DNA of 64,000 nucleotides, from contig NZ_JAVJSX010000044.1 in NCBI RefSeq assembly GCF_040219215.1, positions 124,001-188,000 on the forward strand, given 5' to 3'. Position 1 is the first letter of the stretch, and each line of letters begins with the position of its first letter. This stretch comes from Thalassobaculum_A sp040219215. GTDB taxonomy: Bacteria > Pseudomonadota > Alphaproteobacteria > Thalassobaculales > Thalassobaculaceae. Shown here one piece after another: positions 51,072 through 60,313 of the stretch. The position numbers and the translations under genes were made by a program. Below the pieces are notes generated by a model that searched no databases, was not told where the DNA came from, and saw nothing but the letters and a program-made list of their open reading frames with translations.

Positions 51072-51865
51072 ACGGCGGCCTCCGGGCCGGTCGGGGAACC
51101 GGCGCGGCGGCCGGCGACCTGGGTCTGAATGGTCTCGGCGTCGCTGCCGAGATACACCTCGACCACCTTCGGGTCGTGGGCGACGTCATGCGGCAGGCCG
51201 CTGGCGATCACTTCGCCGTGGTCGAGAACGACGCACCGGTCCACCACCCGCATCAGCACGCCCATGATGTGCTCGACCCAGATGATGGTGATGCCCTTCT
51301 CGCGACGAATGTCGCTCAGCATGTCGGCCGCCTGGTCCATCTCTTGCTCGTCGAGGCCACCCAGGCTCTCGTCGGCCAGCAGCAGGCGCGGCTGCGTGGC
51401 CAGCGCCCGGGCCAGTTCCAGCTTCTTCAGGCCGGCGGCACCCAGCCCGTCGACCCGTACGCCTGGGTCGTTCGGCAGGCGGGTGAGGGCCAGCGCTTCC
51501 TCGGCGCGGCGCCAGGCTTCGGAGCGCGATATCAGGCTGTTGGCTCCGTAGTACGCCGCCACCGCGACGTTCTCCAGGACCGTCAGTTTGCGGAACGGCC
51601 GGGGGATCTGGTAGGTCCGGGCGATGCCCATGTGACAGACCTCGGTCGGGGATTTCCCGCCGATCTCCCGGCCATCCAATACGATCGAACCGCCCGACGG
51701 CGTCAGGGCGCCGGCGATGAGGTTGAAGGTGGTGCTTTTCCCCGAACCGTTCGGCCCGATCAGGCCGAGGATCTCGCCCTCGTCCAGATCGAAGCCGATG
51801 CGGTCGACGGCGGTAAAGCCGCCAAACCGCTTCGTCAGGTCACGCACCTGCAACATGCTTCCCAT
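51065..51865 (-). CDS. livG: Branched-chain amino acid ABC transporter ATPase
   Basis: 266-residue ATPase. Walker A GPNGSGKST, the ARTYQIPRPFRKLTVLEN Q-loop segment, signature LGAAGLKKLELARALA (a degenerate LSGGQ, as occurs in LivG), Walker B LLLADESLGGLDE with Ser where Pro is usual (LLADES), and the switch His in IWVEHIMGVLM. The first Met (51865) or the third-residue Met could be the start. The LADES/LGAAG changes are worth noting but are within the range of LivG-like proteins. Second gene of the operon. Confidence 0.9.
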   Translation of the reverse strand: MGSMLQVRDLTKRFGGFTAVDRIGFDLDEGEILGLIGPNGSGKSTTFNLIAGALTPSGGSIVLDGREIGGKSPTEVCHMGIARTYQIPRPFRKLTVLENVAVAAYYGANSLISRSEAWRRAEEALALTRLPNDPGVRVDGLGAAGLKKLELARALATQPRLLLADESLGGLDEQEMDQAADMLSDIRREKGITIIWVEHIMGVLMRVVDRCVVLDHGEVIASGLPHDVAHDPKVVEVYLGSDAETIQTQVAGRRAGSPTGPEAAVC

Positions 51866-51913
51866 CGCCGGTCCCCGCGTCGACGTCAGAACAAACGGAT
51901 CAAGTCGTGGATG

Positions 51914-53221
51914 TCAGCGAGCGTAGGAATGCCCGCTCGGCAACGGCAGCACCGGATCCATCGTCTTGATTGCGGTCGGCCAGACGATCTTGGTCTCGCC
52001 GTTCACGTACTGCATGACGACCGGCGACGACCGGGCGTTCTGGCCGGCCATCTCGTCGCCCGGCGGGTTGAATTTCACGCCGTAGCCCTGGATCGTGCCG
52101 CCGACCGGGATGTCGGTGTCGAGTGCCGCCTTGCGCAGCGCTTCGGGGTCATAGCCGCCGTAGGTCTTGATGGCGCGCGGCAGCACGTCGGTGAAGAACA
52201 CCCAGGATTGGTTGAAGCCCATGGAGGTGTGTGGCGGCACCTGGGCAGCGTTCGTCTGGGCTTTATAGCGCTTGATCATTTCAGCGGTCAGATCGCCGAG
52301 ACCGGGAGCCAGGGTCTTCGGGTCGAGCAACTGTGCCGCGACCGGGTCGACGTTGTAGATGTAGTCGGCATCCTTGCCGAAGGTGTCCTTCAGTTTGTCG
52401 ATCTGGCCGTAGCCGGCGCCATGACCGATCAGAGCCGCCCACTTCAGGCCTTGCTCCTTCGCCTGGCGCAGGAACAGCGTGATGTCCGGATTGTAGCCGG
52501 TATGCAGGATCACGTCCGGCCGGGCCCGACGCAGCTTGGTGACAAGGCTGGACAGGTCGGGAGCCGTCGCGGCATAGCCCTCCTTGAGGACCACCGTCAT
52601 GCCGTTCTTCTTGCAGGTCTCGTCATTGCCGGCAGCCACGCCGGCACCATATGGGCCGTCCTCATGGATGATCGCGACCTTGAGGTCGGCCGGCTTGATA
52701 CCGAGCTTCTTCTCGGCGTTCTCGTTCAGGAAGGTGCAGGAGGCCCAGCCGAACTGGTCGGTGTGGACCTGACCGCGGAACACGTAGCTCAGGTTCTTGC
52801 CCTTGAACACCGCGGAGGCCGTGCAGACGTTCGCCCACATGAACTTCTTCTGCGCGTCGATCTTCTGCGCCATCGGGACGCAGTGCGCCGACGAGTAGAC
52901 GCCCATGATCAGGTCGACCTTCTCCTGGTCGAGCAGGCGGCTGGTCTCGTTGATCGCGACCTCGGCCTTAGACTGGGCGTCGGCGGTGATCGCCTCGATC
53001 TTGTGGCCCTCGACGCCGCCCTTCTCGTTGATCATGTCGATGGCGATCTGGGTACCGATGGCGGCGGCCTGTGATCCGCCGGCGGCGAACGGGCCGGTGA
53101 AGTCGTAGATCACGCCGATGCGGATCGGGTCGGCCGCCTGGGCAGCGGTGAGTGGCAGCGCAGCAGCCGCGACCCCCAGCATACCCCATGCGGCGCGACG
53201 CACGGATGTCGTGAACGTCAT
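51914..53221 (-). CDS. Branched-chain amino acid-type ABC transporter substrate-binding protein
   Basis: 435-residue periplasmic binding protein of the LivK/amide family. Signal peptide (about 1-29, ending AQAADP), then IRIGVIYDFTGPFAAGG, DAQSKAEVAINETSRLLDQ, GVYSSAHCVPMAQ, a Cys pair possibly forming a disulphide (VCTAS, CTFLN) and TGYNPDITLFLRQAKEQGL. The ATG 53221 follows GGAGGA by six bases. Substrate not certain: members bind Leu/Ile/Val, amides, or aromatic compounds. First gene of the operon. Confidence 0.9.
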   Translation of the reverse strand: MTFTTSVRRAAWGMLGVAAAALPLTAAQAADPIRIGVIYDFTGPFAAGGSQAAAIGTQIAIDMINEKGGVEGHKIEAITADAQSKAEVAINETSRLLDQEKVDLIMGVYSSAHCVPMAQKIDAQKKFMWANVCTASAVFKGKNLSYVFRGQVHTDQFGWASCTFLNENAEKKLGIKPADLKVAIIHEDGPYGAGVAAGNDETCKKNGMTVVLKEGYAATAPDLSSLVTKLRRARPDVILHTGYNPDITLFLRQAKEQGLKWAALIGHGAGYGQIDKLKDTFGKDADYIYNVDPVAAQLLDPKTLAPGLGDLTAEMIKRYKAQTNAAQVPPHTSMGFNQSWVFFTDVLPRAIKTYGGYDPEALRKAALDTDIPVGGTIQGYGVKFNPPGDEMAGQNARSSPVVMQYVNGETKIVWPTAIKTMDPVLPLPSGHSYAR

Positions 53222-53287
53222 GACGCTTCCTCCTGAATGATGATGCCGGCCGGTGGCCCCGGCTCTGGAACGATGGCGCGGGCAGTG

Positions 53288-53308
53288 TCCGTGGCAAAAC
53301 GCCACGGA
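53288..53308. promoter_or_regulatory. Perfect 8-bp hairpin upstream of liv-type operon
   Basis: TCCGTGGC (53288-53295) pairs with GCCACGGA (53301-53308) around a five-base loop, 67 bases before the binding-protein start on the minus strand. Possibly an operator or a leader hairpin. A TTGACT -35-like box lies just 5' of it on the minus strand. Function inferred. Confidence 0.4.
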
Positions 53309-53452
53309 GTCAACCGGCTGGCATATGAGATGGCGGTAAAGAAATTTGTTGACGCGGCGCCACCAATGGACCGGGACGGATGCTGTCCGCATGTGTCCCG
53401 GCGGGATATCCCGGTGCGCGGCCGTCAGAACAGGGGGGCTGTCCACCGGGAC

Positions 53453-54256
53453 TCAGTTGAACGTCTCCAGCGCGTCCACCGCCGCCCTGTCGTACCCGAG
53501 AGAGGCTTTCAGAAGTTGGCGCGTATAGGGATGCGACGGCTCGGAGCGGCGGAGCTGGTCGACGGTCATCTCCTCGACCACCCGGCCGGCGTTCATCACC
53601 GCCATCCGGTCGCACATGTGGGCGATCACCGACAGGTCGTGGCTGACCAGAACGTAGGTCAGCTTGTGCTCGGCCTTCAGGCGCTGCAGCAGGTTCAGGA
53701 TCTCGGCCTGAACGGACACGTCGAGCGCCGAGGTCGGCTCGTCCAGCAGCAGGATCTTCGGCTCCAGCATCAGCGCGCGGGCGATCGCCACCCGCTGGCG
53801 CTGGCCGCCTGACAGCTGATGCGGGTAACGGAAGCGGAACTCGGGACCGAGGCCAACATCGCGCAGGATCTCGTTGACCCGCTGGTCGATGTTCGCGACC
53901 TCATGGATCCGGCCCGGCTCGCTCAGTGTCCGGTCGACGGTGTGGCGCGGGTGCAGGGAGCCGTAGGGATCCTGGAACACCATCTGGACGGTTTCGTAGA
54001 ACGCCTTGGTGCGCTTTGGTCCCAGGTCGCTGCCGTCGACGGAAATGCGACCGGTCCAGTTGCGGGCCAGCCCGGCGATGGCGCGCAGCACCGTCGACTT
54101 GCCCGAACCCGATTCGCCGACGAGGCCGAAGCTCTCGCCACGCCGGACGGTCAGGGAGACGTCGCGGACCGCATGAACTTCGTCCTCGTACTTGCCGAAC
54201 CGGACATCCAGATGCTCGATCACCAAGGCGTTGTCAGAGGATGCGGGCATCGACAC
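53453..54256 (-). CDS. Peptide ABC transporter ATPase, OppF/DppF type
   Basis: 267-residue ATPase. Walker A GESGSGKST, YGSLHPRHTVDRTL Q-loop part, signature LSGGQRQRVAIARALM, Walker B ILLLDEPTSALDVS, switch His in LVSHDLSVIAHM, then HPYTRQLLKASLG, the oligopeptide C-terminal motif. Paired with the D-type ATPase, whose end it overlaps by 23 bases at a GTG (54256) or 17 at an ATG (54250). GGAG precedes. Last gene of the operon. Confidence 0.9.
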   Translation of the reverse strand: MSMPASSDNALVIEHLDVRFGKYEDEVHAVRDVSLTVRRGESFGLVGESGSGKSTVLRAIAGLARNWTGRISVDGSDLGPKRTKAFYETVQMVFQDPYGSLHPRHTVDRTLSEPGRIHEVANIDQRVNEILRDVGLGPEFRFRYPHQLSGGQRQRVAIARALMLEPKILLLDEPTSALDVSVQAEILNLLQRLKAEHKLTYVLVSHDLSVIAHMCDRMAVMNAGRVVEEMTVDQLRRSEPSHPYTRQLLKASLGYDRAAVDALETFN

Positions 54257-55097
54257 CGGGCTCCGTCTTCCAGGCTTCGTCGCGTGTCAGGGTCGACAGG
54301 CGCGGGATCGGCTGGTCGACCCGGGGTAGCGAGGCAAGCAGCCCGCGGGTGTAGGGATGCTGCGCCTTGTGCAGTTCCGATGCCTTGCAGGTCTCGACAA
54401 TCTGCCCGGCATACATGATCACCACCCGGTCGCAGAACGACGCCACAAGGTTGAGGTCGTGGGACACGAACATCAGCCCCATGCCACGCTGGCTGACCAG
54501 GTCGTCGACGATCGCCAGGACCTGCATCTGCACGGTCACGTCGAGCGCCGAGGTCGGTTCGTCGGCGATCAGCAGGTCGGGATCCGGAATCAGCATCATG
54601 GCAATCATGATGCGCTGGCCCATGCCGCCTGACACTTCGTGCGGGTAGGCGCCGAACACCCGTTCAGGGTCGCGGATCCGAACTGCCTTAAGCATGTCCA
54701 GGGTGCGCAGCCGGGCCTCCGAGCGCGACGCGGCGGTGTGCACCTGATAGGCCTCGGCGATCTGCCGGCCGACCGTCATCACCGGATTCAGTGAGAATTT
54801 CGGGTCCTGCATCACCATGGCGATCCTGTTGCCGCGGACCGAGCGGTACTCCCGCTCGGACAGCGCCAGCAGGTCGGTGCCGTCGAAGTGCATCTTGCGC
54901 GCCTCGACGATTCCCGGCGGCCGGATCAGCCCAAGCACGGCGCGGCCGGTCATGGTCTTTCCCGAGCCGGATTCCCCGACGATGCCGACCTTCTCCCGGC
55001 CGACCGAGAAGCTGATGTTGCGCACCGCCTCGACCACCCGGTTGCGGGTCGGAAATCGGACGCTGAGGCCTTCGACCTCCAGCAGCGGCGTGCTCAT
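54234..55097 (-). CDS. Peptide ABC transporter ATPase, OppD/DppD type
   Basis: 287-residue ATPase. Walker A GESGSGKTM, the VMQDPKFSLNPVMTVG segment, signature VSGGMGQRIMIAMML (SGGMGQR in place of SGGMRQR), Walker B LLIADEPTSALDVT, switch His FVSHDLNLVASF and QHPYTRGLLASLPRV. Reading frame continues upstream as an artefact within the permease. The ATG 55097 overlaps the permease stop (ATGA). Together with OppF-type ATPase forms the heterodimeric motor. Confidence 0.9.
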   Translation of the reverse strand: MSTPLLEVEGLSVRFPTRNRVVEAVRNISFSVGREKVGIVGESGSGKTMTGRAVLGLIRPPGIVEARKMHFDGTDLLALSEREYRSVRGNRIAMVMQDPKFSLNPVMTVGRQIAEAYQVHTAASRSEARLRTLDMLKAVRIRDPERVFGAYPHEVSGGMGQRIMIAMMLIPDPDLLIADEPTSALDVTVQMQVLAIVDDLVSQRGMGLMFVSHDLNLVASFCDRVVIMYAGQIVETCKASELHKAQHPYTRGLLASLPRVDQPIPRLSTLTRDEAWKTEPGVDARIL

Positions 55098-56026
55098 CGG
55101 CCGGACCTCGGGTCGAGGGCGTCGCGCAGGCCGTCGCCCAGCAGGTTGAAGCCGAGGCTGACGATGAAGATCGCGAGGCCCGGCATGGCGGCAACCCACC
55201 ACTGGTCGAGGATGAACAGCCGGCCGGTGGAGATCATGGCTCCCCATTCCGGCAGCGGCGGCTGCGCGCCGAGACCGAGGAAGCCGAGGCCCGCTGCGGT
55301 GAGGATGATACCGGCCATGTCCAGGGTGACCCGCACGATCACGCTCGATACGCACAAGGGCATGACGTGGCCGATCACGATGCGCAGCGGCGAGGCACCC
55401 TGCAGGCGGATGGCCGCGATGAAGTCGGAGTTGCGGATGGTCAGGGTTTCGGCCCGCGCAATACGGGCGTAGGGCGGCCACGAGGTGAGCGCGATCGCCA
55501 GCACCGCGTTGCCGATGCCCGGTCCGAGAGCGGCCACGAAGGCGAGCGCCAGCACCAGGCGCGGGAACGCCAGGAACACGTCGGTCATCCGCATCAGGAC
55601 GACGTCGACCCAGCCGCCGGCATAGCCGGCCACTGTGCCGACGATCAGCCCGGCAACCGGCGCCGTGAACACCACCAGGGCGACCACGTACAGGGTGATG
55701 CGGGCGCCATAGAGTAGGCGGCTCAGGATATCGCGGCCGAGTTCGTCGGTGCCGAGCAGGTTGCCGTCGGTACCGGGCGGCAGCAACCGACGCCCGAGAT
55801 CTTGGGCCAGCGGATCGTGCGGGGCCAGCAGCGGCGCGAAGATCGCGGCAAGGATGAGGGTGACGACGATGGCTAGGCCGAGCATGGCGAGCGGGTTGCG
55901 CGCCAGCCCGAGCCAGCCGAGGAACCACTGAACGCAGCGGGCCTGCATCCGGCTGCTCGGCGTCTCGCTGGTCAGCCAGGCAAACAGGGCGCTGCGGCGT
56001 CCGTGGGAGATGGCGTGATCGGTCAT
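55094..56026 (-). CDS. Peptide ABC transporter permease, DppC/OppC type
   Basis: 310-residue permease with the N-terminal cytoplasmic segment, six helices and the EAA-type loop (IAAIRLQGASPLRIVIGHVMPL). LGTDELGRDILSRLLYGARITL is the characteristic OppC motif, seen as GTDELGRDILSRLLYG. A good GAGGAGG is upstream of ATG 56026. Ends overlapping the ATPase start. Confidence 0.92.
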   Translation of the reverse strand: MTDHAISHGRRSALFAWLTSETPSSRMQARCVQWFLGWLGLARNPLAMLGLAIVVTLILAAIFAPLLAPHDPLAQDLGRRLLPPGTDGNLLGTDELGRDILSRLLYGARITLYVVALVVFTAPVAGLIVGTVAGYAGGWVDVVLMRMTDVFLAFPRLVLALAFVAALGPGIGNAVLAIALTSWPPYARIARAETLTIRNSDFIAAIRLQGASPLRIVIGHVMPLCVSSVIVRVTLDMAGIILTAAGLGFLGLGAQPPLPEWGAMISTGRLFILDQWWVAAMPGLAIFIVSLGFNLLGDGLRDALDPRSGR

Positions 56027-56036
56027 GCCGGCCTCC

Positions 56037-57098
56037 TCAACGGGCGCGTGGGTCGAAGACCCGGTACAGCAGGTCGGACAGCAGGTTCAGTCCGACGAAC
56101 ACGATCCCGACCATGACGGTTCCGCCCAGCACGGCGTTCATGTCGGCCGACAGCAGGGCGTTCGTGATGTAGAAGCCGATGCCCGGCCAGGCGAAGACGA
56201 TTTCGGTCAACACCGACCCCTCGAGCAGGTTGGCGTAGCTGAGCGCGATCACCGTGATTAGCGGGACCATGACGTTGCCCAGCGCGTGGCGCCAGATCAC
56301 CATCCACTCGGACAACCCCTTCACGCGCGCGGTCGTCACGTATTCCTGGGCGAGCTGCTCCAGCATGAAGCTGCGGGTCATCCGGCTGATGTAGGCAAGC
56401 GAGTAGTAGCCGAGCACGGAGGCCGGCAGGATGATGTGCGACAGCGCGTTGGCGAACACCTCGGTGTTACCGGCCAGCAGGCTGTCGATCAGGATGACGC
56501 CGGTGACCTGGGGCACCACGTCGTCGAAGAAGATGTCGAGGCGTCCGGGACCCGCGACCCAGTCGAGCTTGCCGTAGAAAATCATTAGGCCCATCAGGCC
56601 AAGCCAGAACACCGGCATCGAATAGCCGAACAGGCCGAGCAGACGGACCAGGTGGTCGGGCCAACGCCCGGCGTTGACCGCTGCGATCACCCCGGCCGGA
56701 ATACCGATGAACACGCCAAACAGGGTCGCGACCGAGGCCAACTCCAGCGTGGCGGGAAACACCCGAGCGATGTCGTCGATCACCGGGCGCGAGGTCAGCA
56801 GCGAGTTCCCGAAGTTGCCGGTCAGGACTTCGCCGATGTAGTTCAGGAACTGAACGATCAGCGGATCGTCGAGGCCCATCGACGCCCGGGTCGCGTCATA
56901 GACCTCCTTGGTTGCGCGTTCGCCGACCACCGCCAGGACGGGATCGATCGGCATGACGCGACCGATCAGGAAGGTGATCAGCAACAGGCCGAGCAAGGTC
57001 ACCGCCAGCGAGATCAGCAGGCGGCCACCCTTCAAAACGCCGGAACGGGAGGAGAGCCATGCTCTCCTCCCGCCCGAGGTGGAACCGGTGAGGCTCAT
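56037..57098 (-). CDS. Peptide ABC transporter permease, DppB/OppB type
   Basis: 353-residue permease with six helices. Marks are LITFLIGRVMPIDPV, LGLDDPLIVQFLNYIGEVLTGNFGNSL (split as GLDDPLIVQFLNY and GNFGNSLLTSRPV) and the EAA loop (YVTTARVKGLSEWMVIWRHAL). Forms the pore with the DppC-type subunit, 10 bases downstream. It begins nine bases after the binding-protein gene. Confidence 0.92.
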   Translation of the reverse strand: MSLTGSTSGGRRAWLSSRSGVLKGGRLLISLAVTLLGLLLITFLIGRVMPIDPVLAVVGERATKEVYDATRASMGLDDPLIVQFLNYIGEVLTGNFGNSLLTSRPVIDDIARVFPATLELASVATLFGVFIGIPAGVIAAVNAGRWPDHLVRLLGLFGYSMPVFWLGLMGLMIFYGKLDWVAGPGRLDIFFDDVVPQVTGVILIDSLLAGNTEVFANALSHIILPASVLGYYSLAYISRMTRSFMLEQLAQEYVTTARVKGLSEWMVIWRHALGNVMVPLITVIALSYANLLEGSVLTEIVFAWPGIGFYITNALLSADMNAVLGGTVMVGIVFVGLNLLSDLLYRVFDPRAR

Positions 57099-57107
57099 CG
57101 GTTCTGG

Positions 57108-58706
57108 TTACTTCGTCACGGTCCAGTAGTAGACCGACGAGATCGCGCTGCCGGTCACTAGACCTTCCACGCCCTTGCGGACGCCGGTCTGCTCGATCTT
57201 CTGGAACAGCATCACGAACGGGCTGGTCTTCTGGTGCTCGGCCTGGATGGCGCGATACATCTCGGCCCGCTTGGCGGTCTCGGCCTCCTCAACGGCGGCT
57301 TCGGTCGCCTTCGACATCTGCGGGATGTCCCAGGCGTTGCGCCAGGCCAGCTTCCCGGTCAGCTTCGCTTCGTCGGTGTTGTTCGGGTTGTGCGCGAAGG
57401 TATCGGCGTTGGTGTGGGGATCCGGATAGTCCGGGCCCCAGGCGCCGAGGTAGATGTCGTGCTCACGTGCGCGGTACTCGCCCAGCGACTGCTTGCCGGT
57501 CATCGCGGTCAACTCGACCTTGACGCCCGCCTGGGTCAGCGTGCCCTGGATCGCCTGGGCGATCGCCATGGTCTGCGGGTCGTTGCGGTGGTTGATCTTC
57601 ACCGCGAGGTCGCTGGCATGGCCGGCTTCCGCCAGCAGCGCCTTGGCCTTCGCAATATCGAGCTTGTACGGCTTGTCCTTCAGCTCGCCGAGGTAGGTCA
57701 GCGGCAGGAAGGCCTGATGGACGGTGTACTGACCCTTCAGGATCGTGTCGGTCATGCCCTTGTAGTCGACCGCCCACTTGAAGGCCTCGATGACCTTGGG
57801 GTCATTGAGCGGTGCCTTCTTCTGGTTCAGGGCCATGTACATGATGCGGCCGCGCAGATCCTCGGCGACCTTGATGTCGGCGTTGCTGGAGACCGCCGCG
57901 ATGTCCTCGGGGCTCAGGTTGCGGGCAACGTCGATGTCGCCCTTCTCCAGCAGCAGGCGCTGGCTGGCCGACTCGGAGATGTGGCGGACGAACACCCGCT
58001 TCATCGCCGGCTTGGCGCGCCAGTAGCTCTCGTTGGCCTCAAGGACATAGGACTCGTTCGGCTTCCAGGCCTTCAGCGAATAGGCGCCGGTGCCGGCCGT
58101 GTTGGTCTTCAGCCACTCGTAGCCGAAATCGCCGTCCTTCTCGTGCTCGAGAGCGGTCTTCTTGTCGACGATCGAGCCGATGGTGGCGCTCAGGCAGTTC
58201 AGCACGAAGGACTGCGCATACTTCTTGTCGGTGACGATGACCAGGGTGCTGGCATCGGTCGCCTTGATCGTCTCGTTGACGTTGTCCTTGTTGAAGCCGA
58301 ACTGCGTCAGGATGAACGACGGGGTCTTCTGCAGAAGGACGGCACGGCGCAGCGTGAACTCGGCGTCGGCTGCCGTGAACGGATTGCCGGACTGGAACTT
58401 CACGCCCTCGCGCATCTTCAGGGTGAAGGTCTTGCCGTCCTCGCTGACCGTCCACGAGGTCGCCAGGCCCGGCTGGTAGCCGGCGCTGAGGTTCTTCGGG
58501 TCGAACTCGACGAGATGGTCGTAGGTGTTCTGCAGCAGGTCGCCGCCGGAAAACTCGAACGCCTCAGCCGGGTCGAGCGACACGATGTCGTCGATGCTGG
58601 TGGCGATCACGAGCGTGTCTTTGGGCGTGGCCGCGAGCGCTGCCGTCGAGGTCATGGCGACCGCGGCAAGCATGCCCGCCGCGAACGCGGACGTGAACTT
58701 GGTCAT
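57108..58706 (-). CDS. Peptide ABC transporter substrate-binding protein (DppA/OppA family)
   Basis: 532-residue periplasmic binding protein (family 5). Signal peptide (1-26, ending AALAAT), then PKDTLVIATSIDDIVSLDPA, the FTLKMREGVKFQSGNPFTAAD mark of the family (SGNPFTAAD), AWKPNESYVLEANESYWRAKP and GPDYPDPHTNADTF. ATG 58706 has AGGAGG nine bases upstream. A 38-codon longer frame lacks a signal peptide. Likely peptide or other oligomeric substrate, unassigned. A 156-base gap separates it from an SDR gene. Confidence 0.92.
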   Translation of the reverse strand: MTKFTSAFAAGMLAAVAMTSTAALAATPKDTLVIATSIDDIVSLDPAEAFEFSGGDLLQNTYDHLVEFDPKNLSAGYQPGLATSWTVSEDGKTFTLKMREGVKFQSGNPFTAADAEFTLRRAVLLQKTPSFILTQFGFNKDNVNETIKATDASTLVIVTDKKYAQSFVLNCLSATIGSIVDKKTALEHEKDGDFGYEWLKTNTAGTGAYSLKAWKPNESYVLEANESYWRAKPAMKRVFVRHISESASQRLLLEKGDIDVARNLSPEDIAAVSSNADIKVAEDLRGRIMYMALNQKKAPLNDPKVIEAFKWAVDYKGMTDTILKGQYTVHQAFLPLTYLGELKDKPYKLDIAKAKALLAEAGHASDLAVKINHRNDPQTMAIAQAIQGTLTQAGVKVELTAMTGKQSLGEYRAREHDIYLGAWGPDYPDPHTNADTFAHNPNNTDEAKLTGKLAWRNAWDIPQMSKATEAAVEEAETAKRAEMYRAIQAEHQKTSPFVMLFQKIEQTGVRKGVEGLVTGSAISSVYYWTVTK

Positions 58707-58862
58707 CTGTGAAGCCTCCTGTTCGGGTCGGTGGCCGATGTCTGCCCCGAACCCGCCTTCCATGGACGGGGGATTGTTACAGCTTTGACCGTTGCGAGAG
58801 AAACTGATTCCGCTTGAATTCAATATGGTAGCGAGCTCGCCTGAAAGGCGGCCGTCGCGTGG

Positions 58863-59630
58863 TCAGGTCAGCTTCCAGCCACCGGCCACGTCGATGACCT
58901 GCCCGGTGACGAAATGGCCGGCCTCGGAGGTCAGGAACAGCGCGGATTCAGCCACATCACCGGGCGTGCCGAGGCGGCGCATCGGGGTGTCGAGCACGAT
59001 CGCCTCGTTCACCGCCGGGTCGACGCCGCGCATCAGCGGTGTGTCGATCCGCCCGGGCGCCAGGGCGTTGACGTTGATGCCCGATGGGCCGAGTTCGCCC
59101 GCCAGATGCTTGGTGAAGCCGACCAGCCCGGCCTTGGTCGCCGGATAGTGGGCGCCGACGAATCCGACATGGGTCTTGGCCGCAACCGACGACTGGTTGA
59201 CAATCGAGCCCCAGCCGCGCCGCGCCATGTCGGCGCCGAACACCCGCACCCCGTGGAACGCGCCGGTCAGGTTCACGCCCAGCACCCGCTGCCACTCCGC
59301 CGGATCCATGGTCAGGACCGAAGCCGGCTGCCCCTGGTGCTTCGGCGAGATCCCTGCGTTGTTGACCAGGATATCGACCGGGCCGAGTGCTGCCTCGATC
59401 TCCCGCCCGGCCGACTCGACCGCTTGGAACACCGCGACGTCGCAGGTCAGCGCCATGGCCTTGCCGCCGGCACCGGCGATCATCCCCGCGGTATCCTCTG
59501 CGGCGTTGCCGTTGGCATCCAGGATCGCAACGGCCGCACCCGCCCCGGCCAAGGCTTGGGCGATCGCCCGGCCGATCCCGGAGCCGCCGCCGGTGACGAC
59601 GGCGACGCGGTTGGCGTGGGTCTTGCTCAT
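58863..59630 (-). CDS. SDR-family NAD(P)-dependent oxidoreductase
   Basis: 255-residue classical short-chain dehydrogenase. Cofactor motif TGGGSGIGRA (about 14-23), NNAGIS, catalytic Ser in NQSSVAA and YPATK (Tyr with Lys four residues later), ending DVAGGWKLT. Substrate unknown, but linked to a thioesterase gene. ATG 59630 overlaps the thioesterase stop (ATGA). Directly upstream of the peptide ABC operon, with a 156-base gap, so co-transcription is possible. Confidence 0.88.
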   Translation of the reverse strand: MSKTHANRVAVVTGGGSGIGRAIAQALAGAGAAVAILDANGNAAEDTAGMIAGAGGKAMALTCDVAVFQAVESAGREIEAALGPVDILVNNAGISPKHQGQPASVLTMDPAEWQRVLGVNLTGAFHGVRVFGADMARRGWGSIVNQSSVAAKTHVGFVGAHYPATKAGLVGFTKHLAGELGPSGINVNALAPGRIDTPLMRGVDPAVNEAIVLDTPMRRLGTPGDVAESALFLTSEAGHFVTGQVIDVAGGWKLT

Positions 59631-60142
59631 CGGGATTCCTCCACCGGCGCGTCGAGCGCCCGGATCGCGTACCGGACAGGATCTGGGATCGCCACCTTTT
59701 CGCCGGTGGCGTTGATCATCAGCACCAGGACCGCCGCGCAGGTGCAGGCGCAGCCGTTTTCGCTCCAGGCGGCGTACTCCATCACGAACGAGGTCCGGCG
59801 CATCGACTTGACCCGGGCGGTGACGAATACCGGATCGTGATAGGCCAGCGGCCGAAGGTAGCGCGTTTCCAGGTTCATCATCACCGGCCCCGGCGCGTCG
59901 ACCGAATGGCGGGGCAGGCCTGCGGCTTCCAGGTACAGGTTCCGCGCCGACTCGAACCACAACAGGAAGCTGGTGTGGTTGGCGTGCCGGAACGCGTCGA
60001 CGTCGCGCCATTCGACCAGCCTGGACTGGCCGAAAGCCCAGCCCGGCTCGATCCCGAACCGGGCACGATCGGCTTCGGTGACACGCAGTTGCGCGAACGA
60101 GGGGACCGCGAGGTCGGCGGCGGGAGAGGGGATGTCGTTCAT
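59627..60142 (-). CDS. Hotdog-fold acyl-CoA thioesterase
   Basis: 171-residue protein of the 4-hydroxybenzoyl-CoA thioesterase group. Marks are VEWRDVDAFRHANHTSFLLWFESARNLYL (catalytic Asp in DVDAFRHANH), RYLRPLAYHDPVFVTARVKSMRRTSFVMEY. Hydrolyses an acyl-CoA to free acid and CoA. Its ATG at 60142 begins the operon thioesterase/SDR/peptide transporter. The combination suggests turnover of an imported acid, an inference. Divergent from cbtBA. Confidence 0.88.
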   Translation of the reverse strand: MNDIPSPAADLAVPSFAQLRVTEADRARFGIEPGWAFGQSRLVEWRDVDAFRHANHTSFLLWFESARNLYLEAAGLPRHSVDAPGPVMMNLETRYLRPLAYHDPVFVTARVKSMRRTSFVMEYAAWSENGCACTCAAVLVLMINATGEKVAIPDPVRYAIRALDAPVEESR

Positions 60143-60313
60143 GGCACAGGGGGCGGTTGAGGTTTCGCGGCATCTTTGACGACGGAGTGCCGGCCCGCAA
60201 CCGCGGTTCATCGGCTACGGTCGATTGCTCGCGTTGACCGGCGGTCGGCAGTCGACTAGGGATTCGAACGCGGGCGGGTGTTATGCTGCTGCCCGGCAGA
60301 TCAATGAACGGCC

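Noticed and set aside
51176..53074. 632-codon plus-strand frame across livG and the binding-protein gene
   Set aside because: Antisense to two strongly supported genes. Composition is the mirror of their codons.
54234..55928. Possible fused permease-ATPase protein in one frame
   Set aside because: The upstream part is an alternative frame of the permease gene. Walker motifs and the ATGA overlap place the real start at 55097.
60143..60313. Cobalamin riboswitch upstream of cbtB
   Set aside because: No B12 box or GCCACTG element found in this leader.
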